Assembly (NCBI GenBank): GCA_003956705.1
Contig: QZCP01000033.1
Span: forward strand, 27,366 to 91,365
Reading direction: 5' to 3'
Source: Brevipalpus yothersi
Taxonomy: Eukaryota; Arthropoda; Arachnida; Trombidiformes; Tenuipalpidae
Length of the DNA stretch: 64,000 nucleotides
Below the pieces are notes generated by a model, which did no database searches, was not told the DNA's origin, and was given only the letters and a program-made list of their open reading frames with translations. Every line of letters starts with the position of its first letter. Positions within the stretch are counted from its first letter, which is position 1. Below, piece by piece: positions 52,101 to 64,000 of the stretch. Both the position numbers and the translations under genes were made by a program.

Positions 52101-52665
52101 GTACAGTATTGGCGTGTCGATGAAGATTGTTTGAGTGGGAAAAACGTTGCTGTTGATATTGATGATGTGAATTATTATTATTATTATTACTATTATTACT
52201 ACTAGTACTAGTAGATAGATTATTGCTGCCAGTTGAGACAGTGACTTGGTTGCCGGTTCGAGTGATTGCTGAGTAAATAGCCGATTGATTATGATCACTG
52301 TGAGTGTTACCAGCACGATTGATCGTCTTCTTACCCACAGACACTGGTGACGATGATGATTGCGGTGCTGTTGATGATGATAATGTTGATGATGGTGAAT
52401 GTTTAACGGTAAATGATTCAATATTCTTTGGTACACTCTTTTTACCACGATTGTCACCATTGACAGCGATTATCGTCCTTGTGGTGGAAGCTTTTGAATT
52501 ACTTCCACAAGCACCACTACCACCACTACCAGTACCATTATTACCATTACTACTACTGGTGGTATTACTACTCGAATTCCATGGAATCATTCCAGTCGAC
52601 ACCGATCCTCTGGATGATTGAACAGCAATCGACTCCATATTGTTATTCCATCTGTTTGGAGCCAT
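46106..52665 (-). CDS. Large low-complexity protein with C-terminal Par-6-like PDZ domain, three exons
   Basis: Exon 1 (52665-49259, 1135 codons), exon 2 (49138-48969) and exon 3 (46299-46106) join in frame (AG|G and G|GT splits) to give 1256 aa. The first 900 residues are mostly disordered: runs of Ser, Asn, His and Gln, Glu-rich and Pro-rich patches, and His-Ser-His-rich stretches. Better-ordered islands occur near 350-375 (WKAWPGVDLISTIDPFDSTD) and from about 960 on (basic segment with SSSLIIRKFFSLTNAISRTF, then KSSKRKVRVKVDLTRVNQN). The last 100 residues form a PDZ domain: VEVYRNPGRPFGFFVARGT carries the ligand-binding loop, followed by GIFISRVEPSRERMIRGLLD, IGDRIVAIDGVDITDA and LILKIVP. 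This is closest in pattern to Par-6 PDZ domains, but there is no PB1 or semi-CRIB motif, so it is not Par-6 itself. A scaffold role near membranes is an inference. Start choice: first in-frame ATG. Confidence 0.85.
46300..48968 (-). other. Long intron inside the PDZ domain coding region
   Basis: This 2.7-kb intron (AAAG^GTATGT ... TTTTGCAG^GTATCT) splits the PDZ domain. It contains no supported gene. The short open frames at 47704-47907 and 48122-48391 carry no recognisable motif. GA-rich patches occur near 47442-47456 and 48785-48820. Confidence 0.7.
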
Positions 52666-52964
52666 TCGTGTAAACGTGATTAGCAAAAGAGCGCGATCAG
52701 GTTATTGATCCACAAAGTTTTTCACACTCACACAAGTTTATAATAATACACAGGTTTTCATACCATTCAAACCACACACATTCGTACAAATCATTTTCCT
52801 ATCGTTCAGAAGTAACAACCTCTTCACTTCATTTTTATCATCTAAGTATCAACACAAGTTTCATCATGAAAAGTTTCAAAACAAACTGACTCTCTCAAGT
52901 CGCGCTCAAGACGAAAGTTTCACGAAATTCCTACCTTGCTCACTTGCTCTCTTTCTTTTCCTTC

Positions 52965-53065
52965 TCACATTCTCTCTCTTCTCTCTCTCTCTTCTCTCTC
53001 TCTTCTCTCTCTCTTTTCTCTCTCTTTTCTCTCTCTCTCTCTCTCTTCTCTCTCTTCTCTCTCTA
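52965..53065. repeat. Pyrimidine (CTCTT)-rich tract upstream of the PDZ gene
   Basis: About 100 bp made almost only of C and T on the + strand, with CTCTCTCTTCT-type units. It lies 300-400 bp upstream of the predicted start codon; on the transcribed (-) strand it is a GA-rich purine tract. In insects, promoter-proximal GA tracts can bind GAGA-type factors; whether that applies here is unknown. Confidence 0.7.
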
Positions 53066-53973
53066 CCTGCCTCTATCTCGCTCTCTCTACCACCCAAGTG
53101 AACTTCTTTCTCTCTTTCTCTCTTTTCTCTTTCATCTTCTGGCCACTCTATTTTTCAGCTCTCTTTCTCCGAAAAATTCTTCCTTCGACAAGAAGAAGAA
53201 TTTCGCTTTCCAAATAATTTTACCCGCTCGAATATTTTTTTCCTTCCCTCTCCAGGCATTTCTCTGTCTCTCAGGCATATACACATAGGATTTCTTCTTC
53301 TATTCAAAGTAGAGGGAAACTTTTCAAGCCCTGGTGGCCTTATTATATCGGGCTGTGAAGCCTGGCCAATATTGTGCACCGTAAAAGTACATAGAAGCTC
53401 CACAGGATCATTGAACTGTCCCAGGACATACTATCTCTCTTCTCTTTTCTCTCTCTCTCCTGTCCAATTGAGCCTTCAGGCTCTTAAGTGGGTCCTGACA
53501 ACAACAAAAGGTTGTGATAAACTTCACAGTTAAAGAGACAGAGAAGACAGATCAAGTGGCCTGTTGAGGTCCTGGTCAAAGAATTTGAGAGCCCAAAATC
53601 GACACTTGAAGACTAATCTGGGACCAGTTTTTTCGAGTCACATCACCATTGGCACTTCTTTTTCTTTTTCTGATTCTTCTCTCCTCTTTTGGGGCGATAA
53701 TCATCATGATATATCGATATTTTGACTCTGTCTATCTTCCCAAATTCCAAGATTACATCTAGGTTAGACAGCTATCCTCCTAATCCGATGCCAAACGATT
53801 GTGGGTAGATTTAATGATGATGATCACTTATAGATTTCGGTTAATTTTGTAGAGTGAAGAAGAAAGAGAGAGAGAGAGATACTTGAGAATAGAAACATCA
53901 TCGTCTGAACACTTGAAGTTTTATCGCTATGTGACATGGTGGAGAGGAAAGTTGAAAAAGATCTTATTCTTTG

Positions 53974-54012
<39 letters not shown>
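53974..54012. repeat. (CT)n microsatellite
   Basis: About 38 bp of CT repeat. Confidence 0.9.
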
Positions 54013-54015
<3 letters not shown>

Positions 54016-54372
54016 TCTCCCTCTCGTCCAGTCATACTGATGACAGCTAGCCTTATCAGGTTAATTGTTGACTGTCATTATTGTTATTTGCATCGTAAGA
54101 CTTATCAAAGGACAGATAGACAGAAAAAGTGTGCGAGAGAGAGAGAGACAGAACAAAATGAATATTCATGTATCCATTATGAGAACGGTAGTAATTACTG
54201 TGGTTTTGACTGGTAACTCAAATACAATGTCAAATGGTTGATCTTATTTTCCCATCTCTCTTATCGTGACTTGAATGGGAATACATATACACAAACACAA
54301 TCGAAAAATATTTTGAGAGAGAAAAGTAGAGAGTAAAGTGATAAAATTTGAGCTTCTTCTTTCCAGCTAAAC

Positions 54373-54639
54373 TTAAATTAATTCAACTATTATGCAATCG
54401 GCTGGGATTGGGTTTGATCCAGTAAATTCCCGTAGGGCTTGTTCATCATAAATGGAAATCAAATTCAAATCATCAGCTTCGCTTACTGGGGAGAGGTGAA
54501 CGACGCTTGTATATAACAATTCTGTTGCTACTGAATACTTTGCCTTTTTTTCTGTTGAAATGAATCCATTATTTTGTTCACTAGTTTCATGATGATTAAA
54601 ATGAATTCGTGAGTAATTCCTTCTTTCTCTCTTTCTCAC
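54373..54639 (-). other. Weak candidate 3' exon of an unknown gene
   Basis: An open frame without any ATG but with unusually balanced amino-acid composition for this region: ...KKAKYSVATELLYTSVVHLS, then SEADDLNLISIYDEQALREF, then TGSNPIPADCIIVELI and a TAA stop at 54373. Acceptor-like sites (TTCATTTCAACAG^AA and GAAACTAG^T on the - strand) precede it. It could be the last exon of a gene whose earlier exons lie at higher coordinates, or chance. I do not recognise the sequence and found no partner exon. Confidence 0.2.
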
Positions 54640-54914
54640 TCACTCAATTGATAACGGTTGATATATATACTGTTCACTGGCTCTTCATCATCATGAACTG
54701 TTATTTCTTTCATCCTTGTAACCGTGAAAAGAATAGCTCTTCTTCTTCGAAAATTTTGATTCTCTCCTCAGCATACACACACACTCTCTCTCATCATTTG
54801 AAAAAATTTTTATTCCCTTCAACCCGATGGATTCCTCTCATTCTCTCGAGGCGTGTTCGCACGCTCATATCTTTGAAATTAGGTAAAGTGGATGCTGAAA
54901 ATGTTCACTTTTTT

Positions 54915-54916
<2 letters not shown>

Positions 54917-54955
<39 letters not shown>
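54917..54955. repeat. (CT)n microsatellite
   Basis: About 38 bp of CT repeat. Confidence 0.9.
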
Positions 54956-54958
<3 letters not shown>

Positions 54959-56004
54959 CTTCTCTTCGATATAAACTTTTTGGCGGGCTCAAAAAATCAT
55001 TTTCATTAAGACCTGCATGATGATGATAATGATGATCACTCATATGTATACACGCACCAAGGTACGGACATCCCCATTCAATTTATATATATATATATGT
55101 GTGTGTGTGATCAAGATTTTTGAGTGGAAAAATTTTCACTGGGAATCTTTACTTCTCTTTTATGGGATGATTTTTCACTTCCATAAATCACGCTTTACTT
55201 ATATACGATCGATTTCTAATGATAGATTTTGAGCTTACTATATATTCACTTTCGATACGTATTTTGCATGGGAATAGATGATAATGATCGTGATTAAAGA
55301 TTTTTTCGATAAGATTATCTGCTGAAACACAAACAGCTTAAGTGTGTGCTTAGAATAATTTAGATACATACATAATCATACCGAAAAAATGTACAAAAAA
55401 GGGGTTCATCAGATTGAAGATATTGATCAGATGAGTGTGGAAGAAGTGAAGAGCAAAAATTGTTAATCTTACAAATTTATCTGCCACAATGATCACAACA
55501 AACCACTCTTTGGTTCGAAAAATTTTCGTCCGATAGTAAAACTTTCTATAACTATTCACTGATCAATTAATTCTAAATATGGCCCTTAAACAGTATTTTG
55601 TGTATGTGTATGTGTGCCTTTTGCTATCCCAATTTATCTTAATACACACTCTACAATTTAACTTTCATCCGATCACACATCAGATCGCATCAATTTTTGA
55701 TCCAAATCACGGGTAACGATTATTTTCACTGATCATAAAGCAATCAAAATCGATAGTATATTTCAGATCATCCAGTCCATCATCATAACGATCCCACCTT
55801 TCTGATGAACACACATACGCTTGCAAACCTTGCAACCTTTCTACCTGATCTTGTAAATCATGGTAAAAATCAACTAAATTCGGATTCTTTCACTCTTTTT
55901 TACCCTTTTTACCAGAATAATGATGGAAAAAATAGTGGGAAAGTATCGAAAATTACATTATCGCTTCTTCTTACTTTCTTGAATCTTTTTATCCATGATT
56001 ACAT

Positions 56005-56007
<3 letters not shown>

Positions 56008-56055
<48 letters not shown>
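56008..56055. repeat. (GA)n microsatellite
   Basis: About 46 bp of GA repeat. Confidence 0.95.
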
Positions 56056-56057
<2 letters not shown>

Positions 56058-58091
56058 TTGCTCTTTATGGATTCAAGAATATTTTGGATCCCAATAATCA
56101 GGTGGACAAATCAAAACTACCAGGTTACTGGATCAAGTGATCCATCATCAAGCCATCATGATGATAATGTTGGTATCTCTCCAATGCAAAGTATTTCCAA
56201 TCAAATATCGTTCAGACAAAAATGATGGTTTCAAATACATGTACACACATACCAACACATATAAAATCAGGAAGTAATTTCATGTAGCCACTAGATATTA
56301 ATATCAACTTCACACACCAACTTACCATACACATCAGATTTGCTTTCTATCGTGCCAATTTGCATTTCCAATGCTATCTGAACGGTAGTTAAGTGTGATC
56401 TGATATAACTTCAAGGACCAATATCATTAGAAAATAAAAAGAGAGATAATTCGATTCCCTTCCGATGGCCGAATCGATATCGAACTGGGCAACATGAATA
56501 TCCCGAAACTTAAATGGCATTTCCTGGAAAACTTTTCTTCACACACTTGATAGTGGCAATGTGAATCAATGTAAAACAGTATCCTCACCCCGATTAATGG
56601 AACCCAATTCAAATGATCAATCAGTTCTGTCCCATGCTACCCATAGTGTCCTTGTGAATGATGTTAACCTTTTTCTCTCTCTATCTCTTTGCTGATGTCC
56701 TCACATTCATGAGTGTGTGTAAAACATGAAAAAATTTATGCTTCAATTTGCCTAAGGAAAGGCAGAAATTTTTGGTATAATCGTTGGCGTCTGTCGAGAA
56801 AACACTTTTTTTATTTCACTTTAAAAAGTGAATTCAATAGTAGTAGTAGTCAGCTGATGTAGTAGTATTTCGGATGCTGGTTAGTAGTTGTCATTGTGAA
56901 TCGATGGTGGATGACATGATTTTGTTCATATCACCTCATCCATGATAGGAAATTCACACTATAGATACAGCCGGAAAAGAGAAGGTTTTTCTTTTCTCTT
57001 CTCATGAAAGGTTTTCTCACTGATTGTGTGTGTGTGAGGATTGAAATTTTTCGCCCGATTGTCATTTGCAATTCATGGTGAAAACAGGGCGAGCTTTTGA
57101 TTCTGAACATTTTTTTTTCTTCTGCCTCTATATCTTTATCTGACTTCCGATGGTTTTCGATTCATCTTATTCATTTCAAGTCAGTATGCATGTTCATCCA
57201 AATGAACTTCTTCATTCTATCTCTTTCTCTTTTTTACATCCAAACAACATATCAGTTCACCCAAAGATTCATCTATCAAAATAAATCGGAAGTATTCACA
57301 AATTTCGAAACGGAATAACCACAATTTGTGATAGAATTGCACAATATCATTGCAGCGATGTGTGTGTTTTATATCCGGATTAAAAGTCAATTGATTCCAT
57401 TAGATCATCAACTTTTTTCATCATTTTAACCCTTTCGATCTACTTTTCTTGCATAATATCGTCCGATAGTAGAGCTATCAGAATGCATGGTGATCAATAT
57501 GATGTTACAAATGTTTTTCGCCATCCTACCATTCTTTTATTGCCTTTAATTGATGACAAAACGTTCAAAAGAGTAAATCAACCTTTTTCATCAATTTAAA
57601 ACGCTAAACGAAGAGTACAACAATTAAGAATCAATCAATAGAATTGATCGTTTTCAACTTTCATTTTCTACTTCGTTCATCTACAAAGCAACAGCAAAGC
57701 ATCAACTGTTGATGAGTTCAGGGGATCAGATTTTTTTTCTCCTCTATACTCAAGATCTATCTGAAATCAAACGAAAACTGCTCACAATCGAAAGAAAAAA
57801 AGTGGAACCAAAAAGTCACAAGTAAACATTTAAACTTTTCCACCAAAAATTAGCGAAGAAAGGTTCACGATAATTTTTCCGGCCATTTCACAATCAGTTG
57901 ATCATCGATTGACAACAACAGCAACAGCAACAATTCAAACGATTCCGTCTCTTCATCACCGCTGCCAGTGCTGATTAGGTGAACACAAAACATGCCAATA
58001 ATTTGTATTCAAAAGGCCAAAAGCACAGGCCTGATTGATTTCAGAAGTGACTTGGACTCAATATATCTGAGCAAAGCATCCTTATTTCTTC

Positions 58092-58094
<3 letters not shown>

Positions 58095-58158
<64 letters not shown>
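58095..58158. repeat. (CT)n microsatellite
   Basis: About 62 bp of CT repeat, followed by a short TATC run. Confidence 0.95.
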
Positions 58159-58160
<2 letters not shown>

Positions 58161-59876
58161 ATCTATCTCTATCTATTCGATTCGTTCGACTTGATTGCGC
58201 TGTTCAACTGACATACTCGATGAAAGAGAAAAGAGAGAGAGAAAACAATTGATGCCCGGATGAACAGACATGGAAGTTGGAATGGTTTTCCTGAGAATCA
58301 GGATAAACTGTCTACTGGAGTAGTAGAGATTGCAAAAATTCAACACCTAATGGGCAGCATCTCATGAATATTTATGTGCACATGTATTCTGATTGCGTGT
58401 GCATATTTTATTGAAGAAAGAGAGAGAGAGAGGGAGCAGATTTCAGAAAGTGAATTCTTCTTTAGAGGAAGAAACAATTTTCGATCAAGCTGCTGATACT
58501 TGTGATTAGTTCTGACCATCGATAATGAGTTTTATTGATGATGAAAATAAGGATCACATTGAACAACAAATTTGATTTGGAATTCGTGTTCACCTGAGGC
58601 CAAAGAATATAGTAGTATAGTATTGGAGTTGATACTGATTGATGACTGATCATGGAAGAGAGAAAAGATATCTCAATTTTTCTTTGGCTAGATTGTTAGA
58701 TGATGTGGTTTTTGATCATTTTTCTCATTAAATTGACTGATCGAGGAAGATAAGACCAAGAAAGAGCGAAAGAGAGAAATTCAATACAGGAATACAGGAA
58801 TACTTTCGCTTCGAAGAACGCAGAAAGAGAGAGAGAATCAATGCATGATGACACAACTTGAAGTCGAAATAAGTTGTGAAAAATACTTAAACAATGAACA
58901 ATCGATGGTTCCTCACTGATCACTTGATGAGTATCCAAAAGAGTGGTGCTCTATTTATCGATGAATTTGGATCGTGATGATCATCATCATTGTATAATTG
59001 AATCAAATTTCATCGTGAGTCCATTTTTCTTGAGCACCTTTTCTATAAGTGATGCTAAGGCATCTGAATCACTGCTTTACCGTTACACAATTACACTGTA
59101 TTGTATCCGCTATGGATTGGCAATGCATGATTTCACTTTCATGTATAAAATTTCCGAAAAAAATCTAATCAAATGTGGTCCATGTCTGGCTCTTTTGTAT
59201 TATGATACCCATACTGCCACAGCATGGCATGTTATCATGTGTATGTGTGTATGTAGCAGATAGCCCAAAATGGTATAGCCAAAAAGTGATGCCATTTTTT
59301 ACACTTGAAGCTCAAGCTAATTATTGCTGCTCACATACATCATGAATGGCCTGCCTGGCCCATGATTGCCTGAATCAAAACGTGATAGGGCCAACAATAA
59401 ATTTTGTGGGCCAAAATATTCCCCTCTCTATCTATTATCTTATTTCTTGTGCACGAGAATTCTGAGTGTGTTATTCCAATAAAAAGCGGTACTCGTAGCA
59501 TTCATTACCATGGTTAGTTGGGCACGATCAATTCCATGAACTTACGCAAAACTATTGCAGATGCAAGCACTCACATACAAGCAAAGCATTCAAATTGTAT
59601 TGCCAAAAAATTTTACTGGAAAACCCATGATTTAGCTTTTTTTTAACTGTATGCTATGCTTACTCTGGGTCCACAAAAATAATCATCATCACATTCTTCC
59701 AAGTACCAGTACCAATCCATCAAATCAGATCACTTCCATAATCAGTTGAATCTTATCCATCATCATTGAAAGTGACTTCCATGAACTTTCACTCCTTTAT
59801 CCGCTCCATTACATCTTTATGAAGTGTATCATAATTTTTAGGCCCAAAAAATTTCTGCTCCTGAAACTATTTTGCT

Positions 59877-59899
59877 ACACACACACACACACACACACA
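59877..59899. repeat. (AC)n microsatellite
   Basis: Eleven AC units. Confidence 0.9.
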
Positions 59900-62800
59900 A
59901 ATGTATATAAATACTGTAGCACTTTTCAAAAAGTGTTTTTTTTGCATCAAAAGACCTATTCTTCTTATTCTTTTTCTCTTCTCTTTTCAATTATTATACA
60001 TGTGAAGAGATAATCTTCACAATTTTGCCTCCCCATTCTTGTATACCTCCCCAGCAAAAAAAAAAGCCATGATAAACCACTTCTTTGGCCTGCATGTGGC
60101 CGCCACTGGTGAATGTTGTTACTGTCATGACTGTGAGGTAAGTGAAGATGATGAAATGAGAGGAAAACTTTTTTTTGGCCTCGAGCATACTCAAGTATCA
60201 GTGTGGCCCACCAATGTGAACCTGTTCCTCAGTCATTAGAATGGATCCACATTCACTTTTGAATATCTTTCTCTCTTCTCTTTTCTGGTCTACATCTTTT
60301 CCCATGATACAAGATCTATTTTCTTCCTCTTCTTCTTCTTCTTCTTCTTCTCTCTTCATCAGCTTGATTTTCATTCTCTCTTGTATTACATCTAACCAAT
60401 AAGAAATAGGATCTTCTCTCTCAGCAGCAGCAGATCCTATGTACATATATTTTGAATTGCTTATCCAATGATCACAGCGGTGAGATCATCTTTGACCACT
60501 TTTTCGGCGATATTCTTCTTTGGTCCTTTTCTTGAGTATTCTTTCTCTCATGTTAACTAGAGATGAAGAGAGAGAGAGAGAGCAAGAATTTTTGGCTATT
60601 CTGTTGGTCAAAATTTACGTCTCACATGAGTTGAAATCGTTTCAATCTCAATCAGCGGGAGGAATAAAAGATGATGCACTTGGTCTTTTCTCTTTCTTCT
60701 TCTTCTTCTTACTCGTCTTCCCTACTAGCTACTATACTCACTTTGAAATCTAAATAATTTTATGCTGATATAATGATGGTTATTAGAGGCATATCTTTTG
60801 ATACCTCACAACTCTCCATCAGCCACAGCCATTAAGTAGCCTGTCATTTCCTTTGACTATAAATTTTGCCTCTTCTTCTTCTTCATCATCTTGACTTCCT
60901 CTCATAACAATTTTCTCTCTCTCTTATTTTACCTTTTCAAGGAGTCTTCCTCTCCTCCATCCGAAAGCTTGTCTGACCTTTTCTAACATTTTTATCATCA
61001 ATTTTGAGTACTTAATAGCATAAAGGTAAAAGCCTTGCTAATATGTGTGTGTAGGCATAGAGCAAGAATGATGGTCCTCAAAAGTGGTTGAAGAAAATTA
61101 AAAGGAAAAATTATTCGGTATCTGTAATAGTATGAAGATAAAATATCTTCTTCTTATTTTTCATCATCTTTATGATGATGAAAAAAAATAAGATTAAAAG
61201 ATTAAAATGTGTGATAATCCATTGTGAAGATTTGCTAAATTCATTTGTTTAGGTAATGAAAAAAGAGGTAAATATCAACAAATTACTTTCATTTTAGGGG
61301 AGAAAGAAATAAGAATAAAGAAGATTTTCTGATAGTATTTTTTATTCCTTTTTTTATAAGTGAATAATTTTTTCAATTTTTTGACCCAAAAAATTTCCAA
61401 ATCAAGATCTATCAACCATATTTTTTTGGCAGATAAATAAATTCAATTATCCCAGAGGCAAGATAGATAACTATTGACAGCCGTTTTGTCGTTACATTGG
61501 AATATCAATCACACACACACACATCTTATGAGATCAATATTAAGTAACACCATCTTATCTTTTTAATATCATAAAAAAGAAAATATTATCAATAAGATAT
61601 GATATGATTGGGCCAGTCTGCTAATCGGCAAAACTAAAGTATTTATGTACATGTACTCGTGTGCCCAAAAATTTAATTATTTTTAGCAATATTAGATACA
61701 AATTGTGAGACTTGATCAATACACGTGTATGTGCGTGCTCATGATGAGTTGATACATATTATACTGTATCAGAACATTCTTTGATCTTTGAAAGCGCCAA
61801 TTATTGATATTATAAGAGAGAGATTATATATAATCGAATTAGTTGTTCAATTGAAATGGTTTTCAAAGTTTAATCACTTTTCCTAAATAATAACATCAAC
61901 AACAACAGTAACCATATTATTGCCTGAGCACAGATATTATCAATAACACGACTTTTCTTTACGTTCCAAATTTTGAAACATCAAATCTATTTAAATCAGT
62001 CAAAGATAGTAGTAATAATACATACTATATTGATAAATTAGTATGTTCAAATGAATTCATATATATTTATATACTCAGATAATAAAAGTAACAGTAACTA
62101 AATTTGAACAACAAATCAATTGATCTTTTTCACACATACACACACAGCATGTGAGAATACCTTCATACTGGCATGTGGATGCTTATTGTGGAAATATATG
62201 AAGTGGATTCCATCATTTTCTGTATCGTGCATGGGCATTTGTGTGTGTGATAATGTTCATCATCATCATTCCTCAGATGATGTAATGCATCAACATTTTT
62301 CCATGATAGAATGGAAAGATAGAACTATAATTATCGATGATCGGTGAAGGCTTCCTTTCAGAAAAAGTAGAGAGAGAAAGAGAAAGATTTGAACAAACCA
62401 GAATATTGCGCTGATTTTCGCCTTCGGCATGGGTCATGCTGATCATGCTGATGATTCTTAGGTAAGATTACGATTTAAACATGACGATTAGATCAGCGGT
62501 GATGTGCATGATGATCAAGATGGGTTGGATAGTCATCTCAAATACAGTATCACCAAGGGGAATAGCAAAATGGCCAAAGGATGCCTCTTGTTAGTGTGCT
62601 CATGTATGGATCAGTTTTCGAAATTTAGGTGTATGAAATAAGAATAGGATGAATGTACATCACGAAGTATCAGCTATACCGCACTCATCTTCAGGCCAAG
62701 ATCATCAGCATGATGATCATGATGAACAGATTTGTGTGGATGTGTGTATTATATTAAATCGGAATTCCATTACCACAATATCACCTCTATCCACGATATC

Positions 62801-64000
62801 ACTTATAAGCTGAGCTAAGCTACATGATAAATATTCTCTCTCTTTTTCGAAAGTTGGGCGAAACTTTTCGGTGACAATATATTCACGCGCCCAATGTCAT
62901 TGGAATGCTGGAATCAATGCTTCTGAATTTCATAAATAAATAAGAAAATTCCGTATAATCTTTTTCCCCCTTTTTCGATTAAGTATAGAAAATTTTAGCG
63001 ATTTATTCAGAAAAAAATTGAAACGCTAAAATAAGTTGATTGAAGGGAGTATTCCTTGAAACTTTTAACTGTGGACATTGAGAAAATCTTTTTTCTTCGC
63101 GCAAAAATCGATCATTTACATTCTCACTACTTTTTTTCGTTCATCATGGTTGATATTCGCTTACTGATCAGATGCTTTTCGTCATCTTTTTCTTACCCAT
63201 TACACCCAATATTCATTGCTGTATTCCCTAACAAGTGATATTTTTTCTTTTTTCTTAAATCCTCACTCAAACTGGATTTAAAAGAGTGTATCTATCTTGA
63301 CAATCGCATATCGCTATCATCCAAAATTGAAGGTCAATAAAATATTGGGCTGCATGTGATTTGCACGCAAAACTTCAATTGAACTAATTATGCATGTGAA
63401 TTTGTGTGTATTCGTCTTTCCAATTCATCTATTTGATCAGTTTTGATCAGATAAATTGGTTATGAGCATTCAAAAGAAAAAGAAGACAAAGTTTGGTCAA
63501 AATGATCACATATATGCAAACACATTCAGGAAAAAACGTTTCTCACATCAACTTGATAACTACTGAATGATGAATAAATTTTCCCATCAGATAGAACCTT
63601 CATACATTGAACACTGAAACCCTTTGATCGAAAAATTCAGGAAAAGTGTGAATGACCGATTCATTTCATGAATTCTCAATGCATTCCATAGAATTTTAGA
63701 CGATACTTTCTCATCACTTTTCCTCCTTAGGGTGTATCTTTATCGAACTTTGGAGACACTTTTGAAGAGTACTCCTGATGTGTGTATGTAAGCGATTCTG
63801 GAATTATTCTAGCTCGAAAAAATCAAAACTATTTAGCTCAGCTATACCTGGCTATCCATATATTTCAATTTTGTCCCATAAAAATTGGGTTCAATTTGTT
63901 TTCTCAAATTAATATCAATCAGTTTTCATTTTTGGATCCATATCAATAATTTTTTTTCTTGAATAACGGTTTAAAAAGTGATCATCATTTATCGATTCAT

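Larger units (their letters stand above)
52666..64000. other. Gene-poor region upstream of the PDZ gene
   Basis: Eleven kb without a recognised gene. The CT-rich block at 52945-53065, directly upstream of the PDZ gene start, may lie in its 5' untranslated region or promoter. The rest contains microsatellites (53974-54012, 54917-54955, 56009-56055, 58096-58157, 59878-59899, GA at 60568-60580), a weak candidate exon at 54373-54639 and AT-rich sequence. It could be the 5' intron of the PDZ gene, or intergenic with promoter elements. I saw no RNA gene, transposon terminal repeat or reverse-transcriptase motif. Confidence 0.45.

Noticed and set aside
52936..53288. Ser/Leu/Phe-rich + strand frames and Arg/Glu-rich - strand frames upstream of the PDZ gene
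   Set aside because: Products of a pyrimidine-rich tract; no domain and no exon context.

Overview
The window is nuclear DNA from an arthropod, most likely a small-genome chelicerate such as an acariform mite. This rests on AT-rich sequence, GT-AG introns mostly 40-300 nt long with a few very long ones, an insect/mite-type gustatory receptor, a peptidyl-amidoglycolate lyase encoded as its own gene, proteins rich in Ser/Asn/His/Gln runs, and very many long (GA)n/(CT)n microsatellites. The taxonomic call is an inference from style and gene content; I cannot name a species.

Layout. On the + strand: a gustatory-receptor-like gene (882-2395) with a broken tandem copy of its 3' part just downstream (2581-3130), then a two-exon ILVBL/HACL2-type thiamine-diphosphate enzyme (6789-8976). 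Everything recognised after that is on the - strand. It comprises a secreted-peptide precursor whose signal-peptide exon (23293-23386) lies about 12 kb from its second exon (10719-11368); a seven-exon SLC9-type Na+/H+ exchanger (26325-32253); the HMG-box repressor Capicua in five exons (32670-37603); mitochondrial P5C dehydrogenase, ALDH4A1 type, in five exons (40974-43004); peptidyl-alpha-hydroxyglycine alpha-amidating lyase (PAL) in five exons (43755-45694); and a large PDZ protein with a Par-6-like PDZ domain in three exons (46106-52665). All multi-exon models were assembled by hand from GT-AG sites, and reading frame is kept across every junction. The 5' end of the exchanger is the least certain.

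The last 11 kb (52666-64000) holds no gene I recognise, only microsatellites and one weak candidate exon (54373-54639). There is a 502-base assembly gap (24259-24760) inside a (GA)n tract.

The genes do not form an operon or one pathway: they are membrane transport, mitochondrial amino-acid catabolism, peptide processing, transcriptional repression, chemosensation and cell-polarity-type scaffolding. One functional echo exists: PAL makes C-terminal amides on secreted peptides, and the precursor at 10719-23386 has a Gly-Lys-Arg site of the kind that is cleaved and amidated.

Most interesting observations: the peptide precursor ending in a C-x3-C-x10-C-x3-C module after GKR; duplication in Capicua of the V(Y/F)PW(Q/H)SLIP ... 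DSPPRSAPP block on either side of the HMG box; the decaying receptor duplicate; a 43-nt intron in PAL; and an in-frame 9-bp minisatellite encoding Pro-Asn-Gln repeats in PAL.
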